Assembly: GCA_949841465.1 (NCBI GenBank)
Contig: CATKZW010000014.1
Coordinates: 1 to 58,238, forward strand
Direction: 5' to 3'
Source: an uncultured Oscillospiraceae bacterium
GTDB lineage: Bacteria > Bacillota > Clostridia > Oscillospirales > Oscillospiraceae
Length of the DNA: 58,238 bases
This document shows positions 15,890 to 23,924 of this stretch, piece by piece; the stretch's first letter is position 1, and each line of letters opens with the position of its first letter. A model generated the notes under the pieces. It was not told where the DNA came from, did not search any database, and saw only the letters and a list, made by a program, of their open reading frames with translations. The position numbers and the translations under genes were made by a program.

Positions 15890-16738
15890 TCAATCCTGAC
15901 GGATGTGGATATGGTTGTTGATGTGGTTGGCGCAGTAGCAGTAATACCCGTCGCACTTGGAGCAGTAGCGGAACTCCATATTGGGGTCGTCCTGGTCGGT
16001 GAGGCCGCACACCGCGCACTTGTGCATGTACCCGCCGGTCTCCCGGGCCTTTTTCTCCGCCTGACGCTTGGCCCGCTTGAAGTTGATGACCTGAGGATCC
16101 GCCCGGCGGCGGACAAAGCCCAGCTTCAGGGACCAGACAGGCCAGGTGAAAATGAAATAGTTGATGAAGCTGGGCAGGGCCACCAAAAGGACAATCGGGC
16201 CGATCCTCACCGCGTCAAACAGAATCAGGGCCACGTCCAGGATGGCCAGCCACTTCATTTTGATGGGCAGCACAAACATGAACAGCACCTGCATCTCACT
16301 GTACAGCGTGGCGATAATCAGGAAAAAGGACAGGTGGATGTAATAGATGCTGGCCGTGCCCAAAATCATCCCGCCAACGATAGACCACAGCACCCCGCTG
16401 AGGTAAAACAGGTTGAACTTGGGGGTGCCCCACTCCCGCTCCAGCATCTGGCCCGTCCAAAAAATCACGTAGCAGCTCAGCAGCAGGTAGAAGGGATTGG
16501 TGTCGGTGGGTACAAAGATGAAGGTAACCAGCCGCCAAATCTCTCCCCGGAGGATCAGCGGGCTGTAGAATATCAAGGAGCTGAGGATCTCCCTGCGCAT
16601 CAGTTCCATAATCAGCTCCACAATGCCCACCGCCGCCTGGCCGACGGCAATATACAGCGCCAGGTTTGGTATGCCGAAGCGGGGGTGCTTGGCGCAGAAG
16701 CGGTCAATGGGCCCATAATGGTCGTTGCGGTATATCAT
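15890..16738 (-). CDS. Rhomboid-like multi-pass membrane protein with C-terminal zinc ribbon
   Basis: This ~282-aa integral membrane protein has about six hydrophobic segments, with the rhomboid-family landmark GEIWRLVTFIFVP in the first loop. The usual protease motif G-x-S-G is not clear (YLSGVLWSIVGG is the nearest stretch) and no paired catalytic His is obvious, so it may be an inactive rhomboid-like protein. The C-terminal ~70 residues are cytoplasmic-looking, basic, and hold CAVCGLT...YCSKCDGYYC, a probable zinc-binding ribbon. The start at 16738 follows AAAGGAG. A good -10 (TATAAT on the minus strand, 16776-16781) lies upstream. Function unknown. Confidence 0.75.
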   Translation of the reverse strand: MIYRNDHYGPIDRFCAKHPRFGIPNLALYIAVGQAAVGIVELIMELMRREILSSLIFYSPLILRGEIWRLVTFIFVPTDTNPFYLLLSCYVIFWTGQMLEREWGTPKFNLFYLSGVLWSIVGGMILGTASIYYIHLSFFLIIATLYSEMQVLFMFVLPIKMKWLAILDVALILFDAVRIGPIVLLVALPSFINYFIFTWPVWSLKLGFVRRRADPQVINFKRAKRQAEKKARETGGYMHKCAVCGLTDQDDPNMEFRYCSKCDGYYCYCANHINNHIHIRQD

Positions 16739-16841
16739 AGGGTCGTCTCCTTTACTGGTAACTGGCTTTGTGAGCATTATAGCCCGTTCCCGTCGAAAAA
16801 TAATCAATAAACTGTGAATCATTCCCTGAGGCAGAGAACTT

Positions 16842-17963
16842 TTACAGCATCACCGGGCTGTGGGTCCATTCCTCTCCGCAGGGGCCGGGCTCCCGGCGGC
16901 ATAATTGGTAAAAATCCGTGCACCGGGCCTCCAGCTCCAGCAGGGGCTCCCCCCTGCCGTGTGCGGGTTTGATAATGATCGGCAGGGCCGCCCTGCCCCT
17001 CATCTCCCGCAGCACTTCCCTGCCCCGTCCCCCGGCCCCCAGCACCCGGAGGTACGGCGGGGATGGAGGATAACCGCCCTTCCACAGGCCCAGCGCCCCC
17101 CACAGGACCATCCGCCGGATGCGGGCGTGGGCATAGCGCTTCGACTTGGCCAGCGCGTACACCTCGTCCAGCGTCCGGCCCTGCCGTACCGCCCGGTACA
17201 GCCGGTGGTGCAGCCCCTCCCCGCAGTCGGGCAGGGCGGCGAAGTCCTCCTCGTCCATGGCGCGCAGGACGGCCAATGCGGCCCGCTCCCCGTATTTCAG
17301 GCTGGCGGGGCTGTCCGCGGCCAGCTCACCCGCCAAAACTCTCTCCCGCAGGAAGGAGGCGGATGGATATTCCGGGTGGTCCCCCCCGTCGTGGGCCGCG
17401 CCTGTCCGTAGAACGGTGACGGGCCGGATATCGCTTTTCAGGGCGTTCAGCGCCCTGATATACTCGATCCCCAGGTTGTTGTTGGGCTGGGACAGCAGCT
17501 CTGCCAGCTCCTCCCCCAGCAGATCCCGCACCGCCGCCTGGCGGCAGGCGGCAAAGGGCAGCCCCCGGCTCAAAAGGCGGCGCAGCCCGTCCCAATAAGC
17601 GTCGCTGTCCAAGCAGTCCGCAGCCTGCCGGAGCCTGTCCACATCGCCGCACTCGCTGCCAAAGGACAGGTGGGTCACCACTCCCGCGGCCTCCAGGAGC
17701 GCCGCGGCCCCCCGGGCGAAGCGCTCCGCTGAGGACGCCGCCCACACCGTGGGCAGCTCCAGCACCAGGTCCACGCCCCCCTCCAAAGCGGCCCGGGTCC
17801 GGGTCCATTTGTCCAGCACCGCGCATTCGCCCCGCTGGACGAAATTCCCGCTCATCACGGCGACCACGGCGCACTCCCCCAGCCGGCGGCGGGTCTCCCG
17901 GACATGAAAGGCATGTCCGGCGTGAAAGGGATTGTATTCGGCGACAATGCCCACGACCTCCAT
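16842..17963 (-). CDS. tmcAL: tRNA(Met) cytidine acetate ligase TmcAL (YlbM)
   Basis: TmcAL activates acetate with ATP and acetylates the wobble cytidine (ac4C34) of elongator tRNA-Met. The N-terminus VGIVAEYNPFHAGHAFHV carries the nucleotidyltransferase HxGH-type motif; AVMSGNFVQRGECAVLDKW and LELPTVWAASSAERFARG are family signatures; SFGSECGD follows. The 373-aa length is close to the usual ~400. The frame stays open far upstream, but that part is only antisense to ackA. ATG 17963 fits because the conserved family start begins there and GGGGG precedes it. It is divergent from ackA, a fitting neighbour since both handle acetate. Confidence 0.93.
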   Translation of the reverse strand: MEVVGIVAEYNPFHAGHAFHVRETRRRLGECAVVAVMSGNFVQRGECAVLDKWTRTRAALEGGVDLVLELPTVWAASSAERFARGAAALLEAAGVVTHLSFGSECGDVDRLRQAADCLDSDAYWDGLRRLLSRGLPFAACRQAAVRDLLGEELAELLSQPNNNLGIEYIRALNALKSDIRPVTVLRTGAAHDGGDHPEYPSASFLRERVLAGELAADSPASLKYGERAALAVLRAMDEEDFAALPDCGEGLHHRLYRAVRQGRTLDEVYALAKSKRYAHARIRRMVLWGALGLWKGGYPPSPPYLRVLGAGGRGREVLREMRGRAALPIIIKPAHGRGEPLLELEARCTDFYQLCRREPGPCGEEWTHSPVML

Positions 17964-18074
17964 CCGGCGGCCCCCTTTTTTCAAAAATCCCCCTGGCCCA
18001 GAGGCGGAACCGGCGGCATCCCTCCGAGCCCTATGCCAGGCTTTCGGCTCTTTTGTCAAAAATGAGAAAAATAC

Positions 18075-18103
18075 TTGCGGTATCACCGGAAACGTAGTAT
18101 AAT
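18075..18103 (+). promoter_or_regulatory. ackA promoter
   Basis: TTGCGG (18075-18080), a 17-nt spacer and TATAAT (18098-18103) lie in the divergent tmcAL-ackA gap. The leader to the ATG is ~140 nt. A second TATAAT at 18161-18166 has no matching -35. Confidence 0.7.
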
Positions 18104-18248
18104 ATGTCTGTCCGTTCATACGACCGCAGTGCTGTCGCGGCGCACTCCGGTCGCTTCCATTATAATACACAGACCGCGGCAAAGTAAATACCCAGTTATC
18201 ACAAAGAGGCCGCCGCCCCGCGGGGCCCGGAATAAAGGAGTGCGGAAC

Positions 18249-19442
18249 ATGAAGGTTCTCGTCATCAACGCCGGCAGTTCTTCCCTGAAGTACCAGCTGC
18301 TGGACACCAACACCCAGAATGTCCTGGCTAAGGGCCTGTGCGAGCGCATCGGCATCGACGGCAAATTCACCTATAAGGCCCCGGGCAAGCCCACCGTGGA
18401 CGCGGCGGACGTCGCCATGCCCACCCACGCCGAGGCCATCCAGGCGGTGCTGGCCGCCCTGGTCAACCCCGAGGGCGGCGTCATCGCCTCCATGAAGGAG
18501 ATCGACGCGGTGGGCCACCGGGTGGTCCACGGCGGGGAGACCTTCGCCTGCTCGGTCCGCATCGACGAAAAGGTGATGGCCGCCCTGGAGGAGAACATCC
18601 CCCTGGCCCCCCTGCACAACCCCGCCAACATCACCGGTATCAAGGCGTGTATCGCCGTTATGGGCCCTGACGTGCCCCAGGTGGGCGTGTTCGACACCGC
18701 TTTCCACCAAACCATGCCCCCCGTGGCCTACACCTACGCCCTGCCCTATGAGTATTACGAGCAGGACAAGGTCCGCCGCTACGGCTTCCACGGCACCAGC
18801 CACCGCTACGTCACCCAGCGGGCGGCGGACATGCTGGGCAAGCCCATTGAGAGCCTGAAGCTCATCTCCTGCCACCTGGGCAACGGCTCCTCCATCGCCG
18901 CCGTGGCCGGCGGTAAGAGCGTGGACACCTCCATGGGCTTCACCCCCCTGGCGGGCGTGCCCATGGGCACCCGGTCCGGCGACCTGGACGCGGGCGTGAT
19001 GGAATATTTGATGAACAAGCACGGCATGGACATCAAGGAAATGCTCAACGTGCTGAATAAGAAGTCCGGCGTGCAGGGCGTGTCCGGCGTGTCCTCCGAT
19101 TTCCGGGATCTTTGCGCCGCCGCCGACAACGGCAACCAGCGGGCGTCTCTGGCCCTGGACATGTTCAGCTACGGCGTGAAGAAGTATATCGGCGCGTACG
19201 CCGCCGCCATGGGCGGAGTGGACGCCATCATCTTCACCGCCGGCGTGGGCGAGAACGACGGCGCTCAGCGCATGGCCATCGCCTCCGGGCTGGAGTTCAT
19301 GGGTGTGAAGATGGACCCGGACGCCAACAGCATCCGGGGCAAGGAGGCCATCATCTCCGCCATCGACTCCAAGGTGAAGGTGCTGCTCATCCCCACCAAC
19401 GAGGAGCTCATGATCGCGCTGGACACCGCCGCGCTGGTGTAA
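18249..19442 (+). CDS. ackA: Acetate kinase AckA
   Basis: AckA makes ATP and acetate from acetyl-phosphate, the last step of acetogenic energy conservation in fermenters. It has 397 aa, the normal length. Family motifs: the N-terminal phosphate-binding VLVINAGSSSLKYQLLD, VGHRVVHGGE, VFDTAFHQTMP (catalytic Asp/His), RRYGFHGTSHRYV, CHLGNGSSIAAV, MGTRSGDLD and FTAGVGEND. The start ATG 18249 follows AAAGGAG; the frame extends upstream but lacks a start signal there. The phosphotransacetylase gene is not in the window. Confidence 0.97.
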   Translation: MKVLVINAGSSSLKYQLLDTNTQNVLAKGLCERIGIDGKFTYKAPGKPTVDAADVAMPTHAEAIQAVLAALVNPEGGVIASMKEIDAVGHRVVHGGETFACSVRIDEKVMAALEENIPLAPLHNPANITGIKACIAVMGPDVPQVGVFDTAFHQTMPPVAYTYALPYEYYEQDKVRRYGFHGTSHRYVTQRAADMLGKPIESLKLISCHLGNGSSIAAVAGGKSVDTSMGFTPLAGVPMGTRSGDLDAGVMEYLMNKHGMDIKEMLNVLNKKSGVQGVSGVSSDFRDLCAAADNGNQRASLALDMFSYGVKKYIGAYAAAMGGVDAIIFTAGVGENDGAQRMAIASGLEFMGVKMDPDANSIRGKEAIISAIDSKVKVLLIPTNEELMIALDTAALV

Positions 19443-19455
19443 CTGCACTATGAAT

Positions 19456-19495
19456 GAAAAGCCGGCGGAGCAATGCTCCGCCAGCTTTTCTATTC
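19456..19495 (+). terminator. Terminator after ackA
   Basis: The stem 19456-19471 with 19475-19490 (one mismatch) and a 3-nt loop has AAAA/TTTT ends, so it can act on both the ackA and convergent ruvX transcripts. Confidence 0.8.
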
Positions 19496-19569
19496 CCGCG
19501 TATTCGCCTTGTCAAGCTTTCCCCGCAGGCGCCCCCTGCCCTAAAGCAGGTAATCCGTCGGAATAAGCC

Positions 19570-19989
19570 TCACGGCTGCCGCGTCCGCCATGTGAGGTAG
19601 CCCTCCAGAATGAGGCTGGCCGCCACCGCGTCCACGTTCTTCTTGTGGGCCTTCATTTTCTTCCCCGAAGCGTGGAGAATCTGGTGGGCCTCAATGGTGG
19701 TCCGGCGCTCATCCCACAGATGGACGGGCATCCCCGTCTTCCCCTCCACCAGGGCGGCAAAGGAGCGGTACAGCTCCGCCCGGGGGCCCTCCGTGCCGTC
19801 CATATTCCGGGGAAAGCCCATCACCAGCTCCTCCGCTTGGCGTTCTGCCGCGATTCTGGCGATTTCCTCCGCCACCTGCGGCTGCTGGCGGCCCTGGATT
19901 ACCGTGGTGTACCCCGTCAGCAGGCCCGCGGCGTCGGAGACAGCTACTCCCGTGCGGGCGTCCCCGTAGTCAATGGCCATCACACGCAT
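19570..19989 (-). CDS. ruvX: RuvX/YqgF-type Holliday junction resolvase-like nuclease
   Basis: This 139-aa RNase H-fold protein belongs to the YqgF family, implicated in Holliday junction resolution and 16S pre-rRNA 5'-end processing. It shows the first catalytic Asp in VMAIDYGDARTGVAVSD, VMGFPRNMDGTEG with the family Gly/Asn pattern, and LWDERRTTIEAHQIL, followed by VDAVAASLILEGYL with the last Asp. The length matches the family. ATG 19989 follows AAAGGGGG. It is alone, divergent from the ribosomal operon. Confidence 0.93.
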   Translation of the reverse strand: MRVMAIDYGDARTGVAVSDAAGLLTGYTTVIQGRQQPQVAEEIARIAAERQAEELVMGFPRNMDGTEGPRAELYRSFAALVEGKTGMPVHLWDERRTTIEAHQILHASGKKMKAHKKNVDAVAASLILEGYLTWRTRQP

Positions 19990-20039
19990 GCTGCCATCCC
20001 CCTTTCTGATCCCGAACATTATAATAAAAAAAACAATGC

Positions 20040-20068
20040 TTGACAAGCCCCTTCCAGTGTGATAAACT
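20040..20068 (+). promoter_or_regulatory. Promoter of the rpmG-secE-nusG-rplK-rplA operon
   Basis: A perfect -35 TTGACA (20040-20045), a 17-nt spacer and TAAACT (20063-20068). About 205 nt of untranslated leader follow before rpmG; I see several small GC-rich hairpins there but no recognised riboswitch or tRNA. Confidence 0.8.
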
Positions 20069-20281
20069 ACCATCACCTGTGAGCAGGGCTTTCTTTTTGT
20101 GCGTATTTTTACGGGATACTCACAAAAACCCTGGCCCCTCCCCGGAGGACCGCAGGGAGGCAATTGGCCGACTTCCCGTAGCCATAATGGGCGTATCACG
20201 TCCGTGTCAGGCGCTGGAGTCGGCAAAGGCCGGTCCGGCGCTTTTTGCTGGCCCGGTCAAATTCAAAAGGAGGTGCCGAGA

Positions 20282-20446
20282 ATGGCGAAAGCCGGGAACC
20301 GTGTGAAAATCGTGCTGCGCTGCTCCGAATGCAAGCAGCGTAACTACAACACCAAGAAGAACAAGCGCAATACCACCGAGCGCCTGGAGCTCAACAAGTA
20401 CTGCCCCTTCTGCAGAAAGCACACTCTGCACACCGAAACCAAGTAA
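20282..20446 (+). CDS. rpmG: 50S ribosomal protein L33 (zinc-binding form)
   Basis: This 54-residue protein of the large ribosomal subunit begins [20 protein letters not shown]. It has both Cys pairs (CSEC and CPFC) that bind zinc in the C+ form of L33, and the conserved [20 protein letters not shown]. The start ATG 20282 follows AAAAGGAGG. It leads the secE-nusG operon, as in most Firmicutes. Confidence 0.96.
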   Translation: MAKAGNRVKIVLRCSECKQRNYNTKKNKRNTTERLELNKYCPFCRKHTLHTETK

Positions 20447-20482
20447 TGAGCGCCGCTCACAAGGAAAGAAGGGTTAAAGTAA

Positions 20483-20770
20483 ATGTCTGAACAGGAAAAG
20501 CGGGACAACGCGCCGAAGGAGTCCGTAAGCTCCGAGAAGAAGGCGAAGGCCCCCAAGGAGAAGAAGCAGGAGAAAAAGCCTAACCGTGTCCTGCGCTGGC
20601 TGAAGGACCTGAGGGGTGAGCTGAAAAAAGTCACCTGGCCCTCCGCCAAGGATGTGGTCAAGAATGTGGGCATCGTCATCCTGTGCGTCATCATTGTGGG
20701 CATCTTCATCTGGGTGTTCGACTTCCTGGCCCGCGCGGTGATCGAAGCCCTGCTCAGTCTCTTCGGTTAA
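20483..20770 (+). CDS. secE: Preprotein translocase subunit SecE
   Basis: SecE is the essential small clamp of the SecYEG channel. This 95-aa protein has a long charged cytoplasmic N-terminus, the conserved amphipathic stretch LRGELKKVTWPSAKDV, and one transmembrane helix (VGIVILCVIIVGIFIWVFDF). It is the usual one-helix form of Gram-positive bacteria. It lies between rpmG and nusG, with nusG starting 8 nt after its stop. Confidence 0.96.
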   Translation: MSEQEKRDNAPKESVSSEKKAKAPKEKKQEKKPNRVLRWLKDLRGELKKVTWPSAKDVVKNVGIVILCVIIVGIFIWVFDFLARAVIEALLSLFG

Positions 20771-20778
20771 GGCGCCCT

Positions 20779-21297
20779 ATGGCTGAGGAACTGAAATGGT
20801 ATGTGGCCCACACCTACTCCGGCTATGAGCAGACTGTGAAGGTCTCTATTGAGCAGGCTGTGGAAAACCGCAATATGCACGACCTCATCGCCGAGGTGTC
20901 CATCCCCCTGGAGACGGTCACCGAGATCACTGATAACGGCCCCAAGACCGTGGACCGCAAGGTCTTTCCCGGCTATGTGCTGGTGAAGATGACCATGACC
21001 GACGAGACCTGGCACCTGGTGCGCAACATCCGGGGCGTCACAGGCTTCGTGGGCGCAGCCAACAAGGCTATCCCCCTCACTGACGATGAGATCGCCGCCC
21101 TGGGCGTGGAAAAGCGCGAGGTGGTGGTCGGCTACAACGTGGGCGACAGCGTGAAGATCACCGACGGTGCGCTGGCCTCCTTCATCGGCACGGTGGAGGA
21201 GCTGGACACCGAGCGGGGCAAGGTCCGGGTCGTGGTCTCCATGTTCGGCCGGGAAACCCCCGTCGAGCTGGAGCTGGATCAGGTCGAGACAATTTAA
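20779..21297 (+). CDS. nusG: Transcription termination/antitermination protein NusG
   Basis: NusG binds RNA polymerase at the clamp to affect pausing and termination and to couple transcription with translation. It has 172 aa: the NGN domain (KWYVAHTYSGYEQTVKVSIE, then VFPGYVLVKM and VRNIRGVTGFVG) and a C-terminal KOW domain (VGDSVKITDGALASFIGTVE, then VVSMFGRETPVELELDQVE). Start ATG 20779 lies 8 nt behind secE; its weak binding site implies coupling to secE translation. Confidence 0.97.
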   Translation: MAEELKWYVAHTYSGYEQTVKVSIEQAVENRNMHDLIAEVSIPLETVTEITDNGPKTVDRKVFPGYVLVKMTMTDETWHLVRNIRGVTGFVGAANKAIPLTDDEIAALGVEKREVVVGYNVGDSVKITDGALASFIGTVEELDTERGKVRVVVSMFGRETPVELELDQVETI

Positions 21298-21520
21298 AGT
21301 CCTTAAAAACGCTTGCGAAGCAAGCGCCCCACGCAAAGCCCAACGAAGTGGGTTTGCGTGGGAGAGGAGGCGCAAGGGAGCGGACGCAGCTTTCGCCGCG
21401 GGCGGAGGCGTAGTTGAGCGGACTTTGCGCCGACGACAGAGGCGGGCAAAACCCGTCGTGGGAGGAATTCGGAAGCGGATTCCGTCACCACCACATCTTA
21501 TGTAGGAGGTGCTGTTTCAA
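21298..21520 (+). other. Structured 220-bp spacer between nusG and rplK
   Basis: No coding sequence is seen. It contains consecutive inverted repeats: CGCTTGC/GCAAGCG (21309-21326), a long arm pair around 21333-21361 (CCCACGCAAA with TTTGCGTGGG, inner CCCA/TGGG), a GCGC-ended pair near 21371-21432, and GGAAT/ATTCC near 21464-21484. The density of stems suggests either an L11-type autoregulatory leader or an inserted repetitive element. The rplK ribosome binding site TAGGAGG follows at ~21503. Confidence 0.55.
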
Positions 21521-21946
21521 ATGGCACAGAAAATTACTGGATATGTAAAACTGCAAATCCCCGCCGGCCAGGCAACCCCGGCCCCCCCTGTGGGCCCCGC
21601 CCTGGGCCAGCACGGCGTGAACATCGCCGCCTTCACCAAGGAGTTCAACGAGCGCACCAAGAAGGACATGGGCCTGATTATCCCCGTGGTCATCACCGTG
21701 TATGCCGACCGCTCCTTCTCCTTCATCACCAAGACTCCTCCCGCCGCCGTGCTCATCAAGAAGGCGTGCAACATCGAGTCCGGCTCCGGCGTGCCCAATA
21801 AGACCAAGGTGGCCACCCTGTCCAAGGCCGACTGCCAGAAGATCGCCGAGACCAAGATGCCCGACCTGAACGCCGCCAGCCTGGAGGCCGCCATGAGCAT
21901 GATCGCCGGCACCGCCCGCTCCATGGGCGTGCTGGTGGAAGAGTAA
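21521..21946 (+). CDS. rplK: 50S ribosomal protein L11
   Basis: L11 forms the GTPase-associated centre with L10/L12. It has 141 aa, starting [20 protein letters not shown]. The conserved [15 protein letters not shown] and the C-terminal rRNA-binding half ([38 protein letters not shown]) are present. The start at 21521 is set by family alignment; a nearby upstream in-frame ATG is less likely. rplA follows after 18 nt. Confidence 0.97.
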   Translation: MAQKITGYVKLQIPAGQATPAPPVGPALGQHGVNIAAFTKEFNERTKKDMGLIIPVVITVYADRSFSFITKTPPAAVLIKKACNIESGSGVPNKTKVATLSKADCQKIAETKMPDLNAASLEAAMSMIAGTARSMGVLVEE

Positions 21947-21964
21947 GGGAAAGGAGGAAGCACA

Positions 21965-22660
21965 ATGGCTAAGAAAGGCAAGAAGTATGTGGACAGCGCC
22001 AAGCTCATCGACCGCGCCGCCCAGTATGACGTGACCGAGGCGATGGAGCTGGTCATCAAGACCGCCACCGCCAAGTTCGACGAGACCGTTGAGCTCCATG
22101 TGAAGCTGGGCGTTGACTCCCGCCACGCCGACCAGCAGGTCCGCGGCGCCATCGTCCTCCCCCACGGCACCGGCAAGACCGCCCGGGTGCTGGTCTTCGC
22201 CAAGGGCGATAAGGCCGACGAGGCCCGCGCCGCCGGCGCCGACTTCGTGGGCGATATGGACATGGTTGAGAAGATCCAGAAGGAAAACTGGTTCGACTTC
22301 GACGTGGTGGTCGCCACCCCCGACATGATGGGCGTTGTGGGCCGCCTGGGTAAGATCCTGGGCCCCAAAGGCCTGATGCCCTCCCCCAAGGCTGGCACCG
22401 TCACCCCCAACGTGACCCAGGCCGTCAACGAGATCAAAGCCGGTAAGGTGGAGTACCGTCTGGACAAGACCAACATCATCCACTGCCCCATCGGCAAGGT
22501 CTCCTTCGGCCCCGAGAAGCTGGGCGACAACCTGAACGCCCTGATGGGCGCCATCGTCAAGGCCAAGCCCGCCGCCGCTAAGGGCCAGTACGTGAAGAGC
22601 TGCGTCGCCGCCTCCACTATGGGCCCCGGCGTAAAGCTGAACACCGGCAAGTTCGCATAA
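21965..22660 (+). CDS. rplA: 50S ribosomal protein L1
   Basis: L1 forms the mobile L1 stalk that contacts E-site tRNA, and in many bacteria represses its own operon. It has 231 aa, the normal length, with [15 protein letters not shown], the signature [17 protein letters not shown] and [18 protein letters not shown]. Start ATG 21965 is behind AAAGGAGG. A terminator follows, so the L10/L12 genes are transcribed from their own promoter. Confidence 0.97.
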   Translation: MAKKGKKYVDSAKLIDRAAQYDVTEAMELVIKTATAKFDETVELHVKLGVDSRHADQQVRGAIVLPHGTGKTARVLVFAKGDKADEARAAGADFVGDMDMVEKIQKENWFDFDVVVATPDMMGVVGRLGKILGPKGLMPSPKAGTVTPNVTQAVNEIKAGKVEYRLDKTNIIHCPIGKVSFGPEKLGDNLNALMGAIVKAKPAAAKGQYVKSCVAASTMGPGVKLNTGKFA

Positions 22661-22690
22661 GCCGCATTACAATAAAACAATACCATCGCA

Positions 22691-22730
22691 GGGGGATCAT
22701 GAGCGGAAGGCTTGTGATCCCCCTATTTTA
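22691..22730 (+). terminator. Terminator after rplA
   Basis: GGGGGATCA (22691-22699) pairs with TGATCCCCC (22715-22723), with further wobble pairs inside, followed by TATTTTA. Confidence 0.8.
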
Positions 22731-22753
22731 AAGGATTGAAAGAGGTGAATAAA

Positions 22754-23704
22754 ATGTCAATCAAGTGTGATTCTGTGCTCTATTCCGTAGTCCGAGAAGA
22801 ACATATGACGCACAATGACTTTTTCCTTCGATATTTGGAATTTGGGGGCAAAATTCCGCCATCTTCCTTGACGTTTACCTGCCTTGCGGGCAGTCAAGCG
22901 TGTTTTCGAATCTCTTATGACAGTGACGAAATCGCAGCGCGGCTGTCCTACGGCCGGGAAGAGCTGCTCCGCTACAGAGACAGCAGTCTCCAGCGCATCC
23001 TGGGAATAGATTACCGCCCCGAAACAGCGTTTCTCCATGAGCATTTTTCGTTCTTCTCTTCCCAGACAGTTGACCATCTGCATATTGAGGCAGATGGCGG
23101 AGGGGTTATTATGGAAAAGGATATAAAAATCATCCCATATCACAGCCCCAACTGCTATCAATTCCCCCTAAAGGGAACTGTACTGGTGACGGACACCTAT
23201 CCGTCAATCAACTCTCACCGCTGGTGCAGAAACAGTGAGTTTGCCTTTGACGCGGGCGCCTTCAACGATTCCCTTACCCATTCAACCATTGCGGGCAGCC
23301 CCGTATTTGCCGCCTGTAGCGGTGTGGTGGAAGAAGTATTTGACGGGCTGGAGGATACGGACGACAGCACCGATCTTGATCAAGTTGAACGCCTGTATGG
23401 AGAACACACCCGCATTGACGGCAACCATATCATCATCCGTCATATGGGCGGCGAGCTCTCCTTATACTCCCATTTACAAAAAGGGAGCGTGGCCGTAACC
23501 GCAGGTCAAGCTATCCGGACCGGGCAGCAGATTGGCCTGGTGGGCAGCAGCGGGTCCAGCTGGGTACCATACCTTCATTTCCATGTCATGCGGGAGGGTA
23601 TCGAGGGGCCCGGAATACCGGTCCAGTTTAAAGGGCTTAAGACAATTCTAGAAGAGCCCTGCGGCCTAGAGGATACTGTTAATCTGGTCCATTGGGACGG
23701 TTGA
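22754..23704 (+). CDS. M23-family (LytM-like) metallopeptidase, no signal peptide
   Basis: This 316-aa protein has a C-terminal M23 peptidase fold: a probable first zinc pair spread over SHRWCRNSEFAFDAG (His and Asp), then IIIRHMGGELSLYSHLQKGS, GQQIGLVGSSGSSWVPYLHF and the zinc ligand pair in LHFHVM. M23 enzymes cut peptidoglycan cross-bridges or other Gly-rich peptides. It has no signal peptide or transmembrane segment, so its site of action is unclear. The N-terminal ~130 residues match nothing I know. ATG 22754 follows GAGGTG by 6 nt. It lies between the rplA terminator and the rplJ promoter, an unusual site, and its GC content is lower than the ribosomal genes, which suggests insertion. 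Confidence 0.85.
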   Translation: MSIKCDSVLYSVVREEHMTHNDFFLRYLEFGGKIPPSSLTFTCLAGSQACFRISYDSDEIAARLSYGREELLRYRDSSLQRILGIDYRPETAFLHEHFSFFSSQTVDHLHIEADGGGVIMEKDIKIIPYHSPNCYQFPLKGTVLVTDTYPSINSHRWCRNSEFAFDAGAFNDSLTHSTIAGSPVFAACSGVVEEVFDGLEDTDDSTDLDQVERLYGEHTRIDGNHIIIRHMGGELSLYSHLQKGSVAVTAGQAIRTGQQIGLVGSSGSSWVPYLHFHVMREGIEGPGIPVQFKGLKTILEEPCGLEDTVNLVHWDG

Positions 23705-23735
23705 AACCGTACAAAATATATTTTTGAATTTCTTC

Positions 23736-23764
23736 TTGACAACAGCAGGGAGGCATTATATAAT
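23736..23764 (+). promoter_or_regulatory. Promoter of the rplJ-rplL operon
   Basis: Perfect TTGACA (23736-23741), a 17-nt spacer and perfect TATAAT (23759-23764), just upstream of the L10 leader. Confidence 0.9.
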
Positions 23765-23778
23765 ATCACTCGTGTTCA

Positions 23779-23905
23779 AAGACAGCAGGCGCGAAAGCGT
23801 AAGTCCTGCCGAGAATGCAGCCGATACGCTAAGTTTGCGCTGTTTTCGTGTGGACACGAAGGCGGCGATTTTTTTACGGAAAAATCACCTGCCGCAACAA
23901 ATTAC
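23779..23905 (+). ncRNA. Ribosomal protein L10 leader (autoregulatory mRNA element)
   Basis: The 5' UTR contains AGACAGCAGG (from 23780) paired in order with AAGTCCTGCCGAGA (23800-23813), the conserved core of the Firmicutes L10 leader, to which the L10-L12 complex binds to repress rplJ-rplL. A perfect hairpin (TTCGTGT/ACACGAA, 23845-23860) and a later GGCGGCGATTTTTTT stretch could form an attenuator that competes with the downstream AAAAATCACC segment. The rplJ start is at 23925. Confidence 0.8.
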
Positions 23906-23924
23906 CCGGAGGTGAATTCAAACA

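Noticed and set aside
17964..19448. N-terminal 495-codon extension of the tmcAL frame
   Set aside because: It is antisense to ackA; the conserved TmcAL start lies at 17963 with a ribosome binding site.
20069..20281. A tRNA or riboswitch in the rpmG leader
   Set aside because: Only small GC-rich hairpins were found; no cloverleaf and no known riboswitch core.
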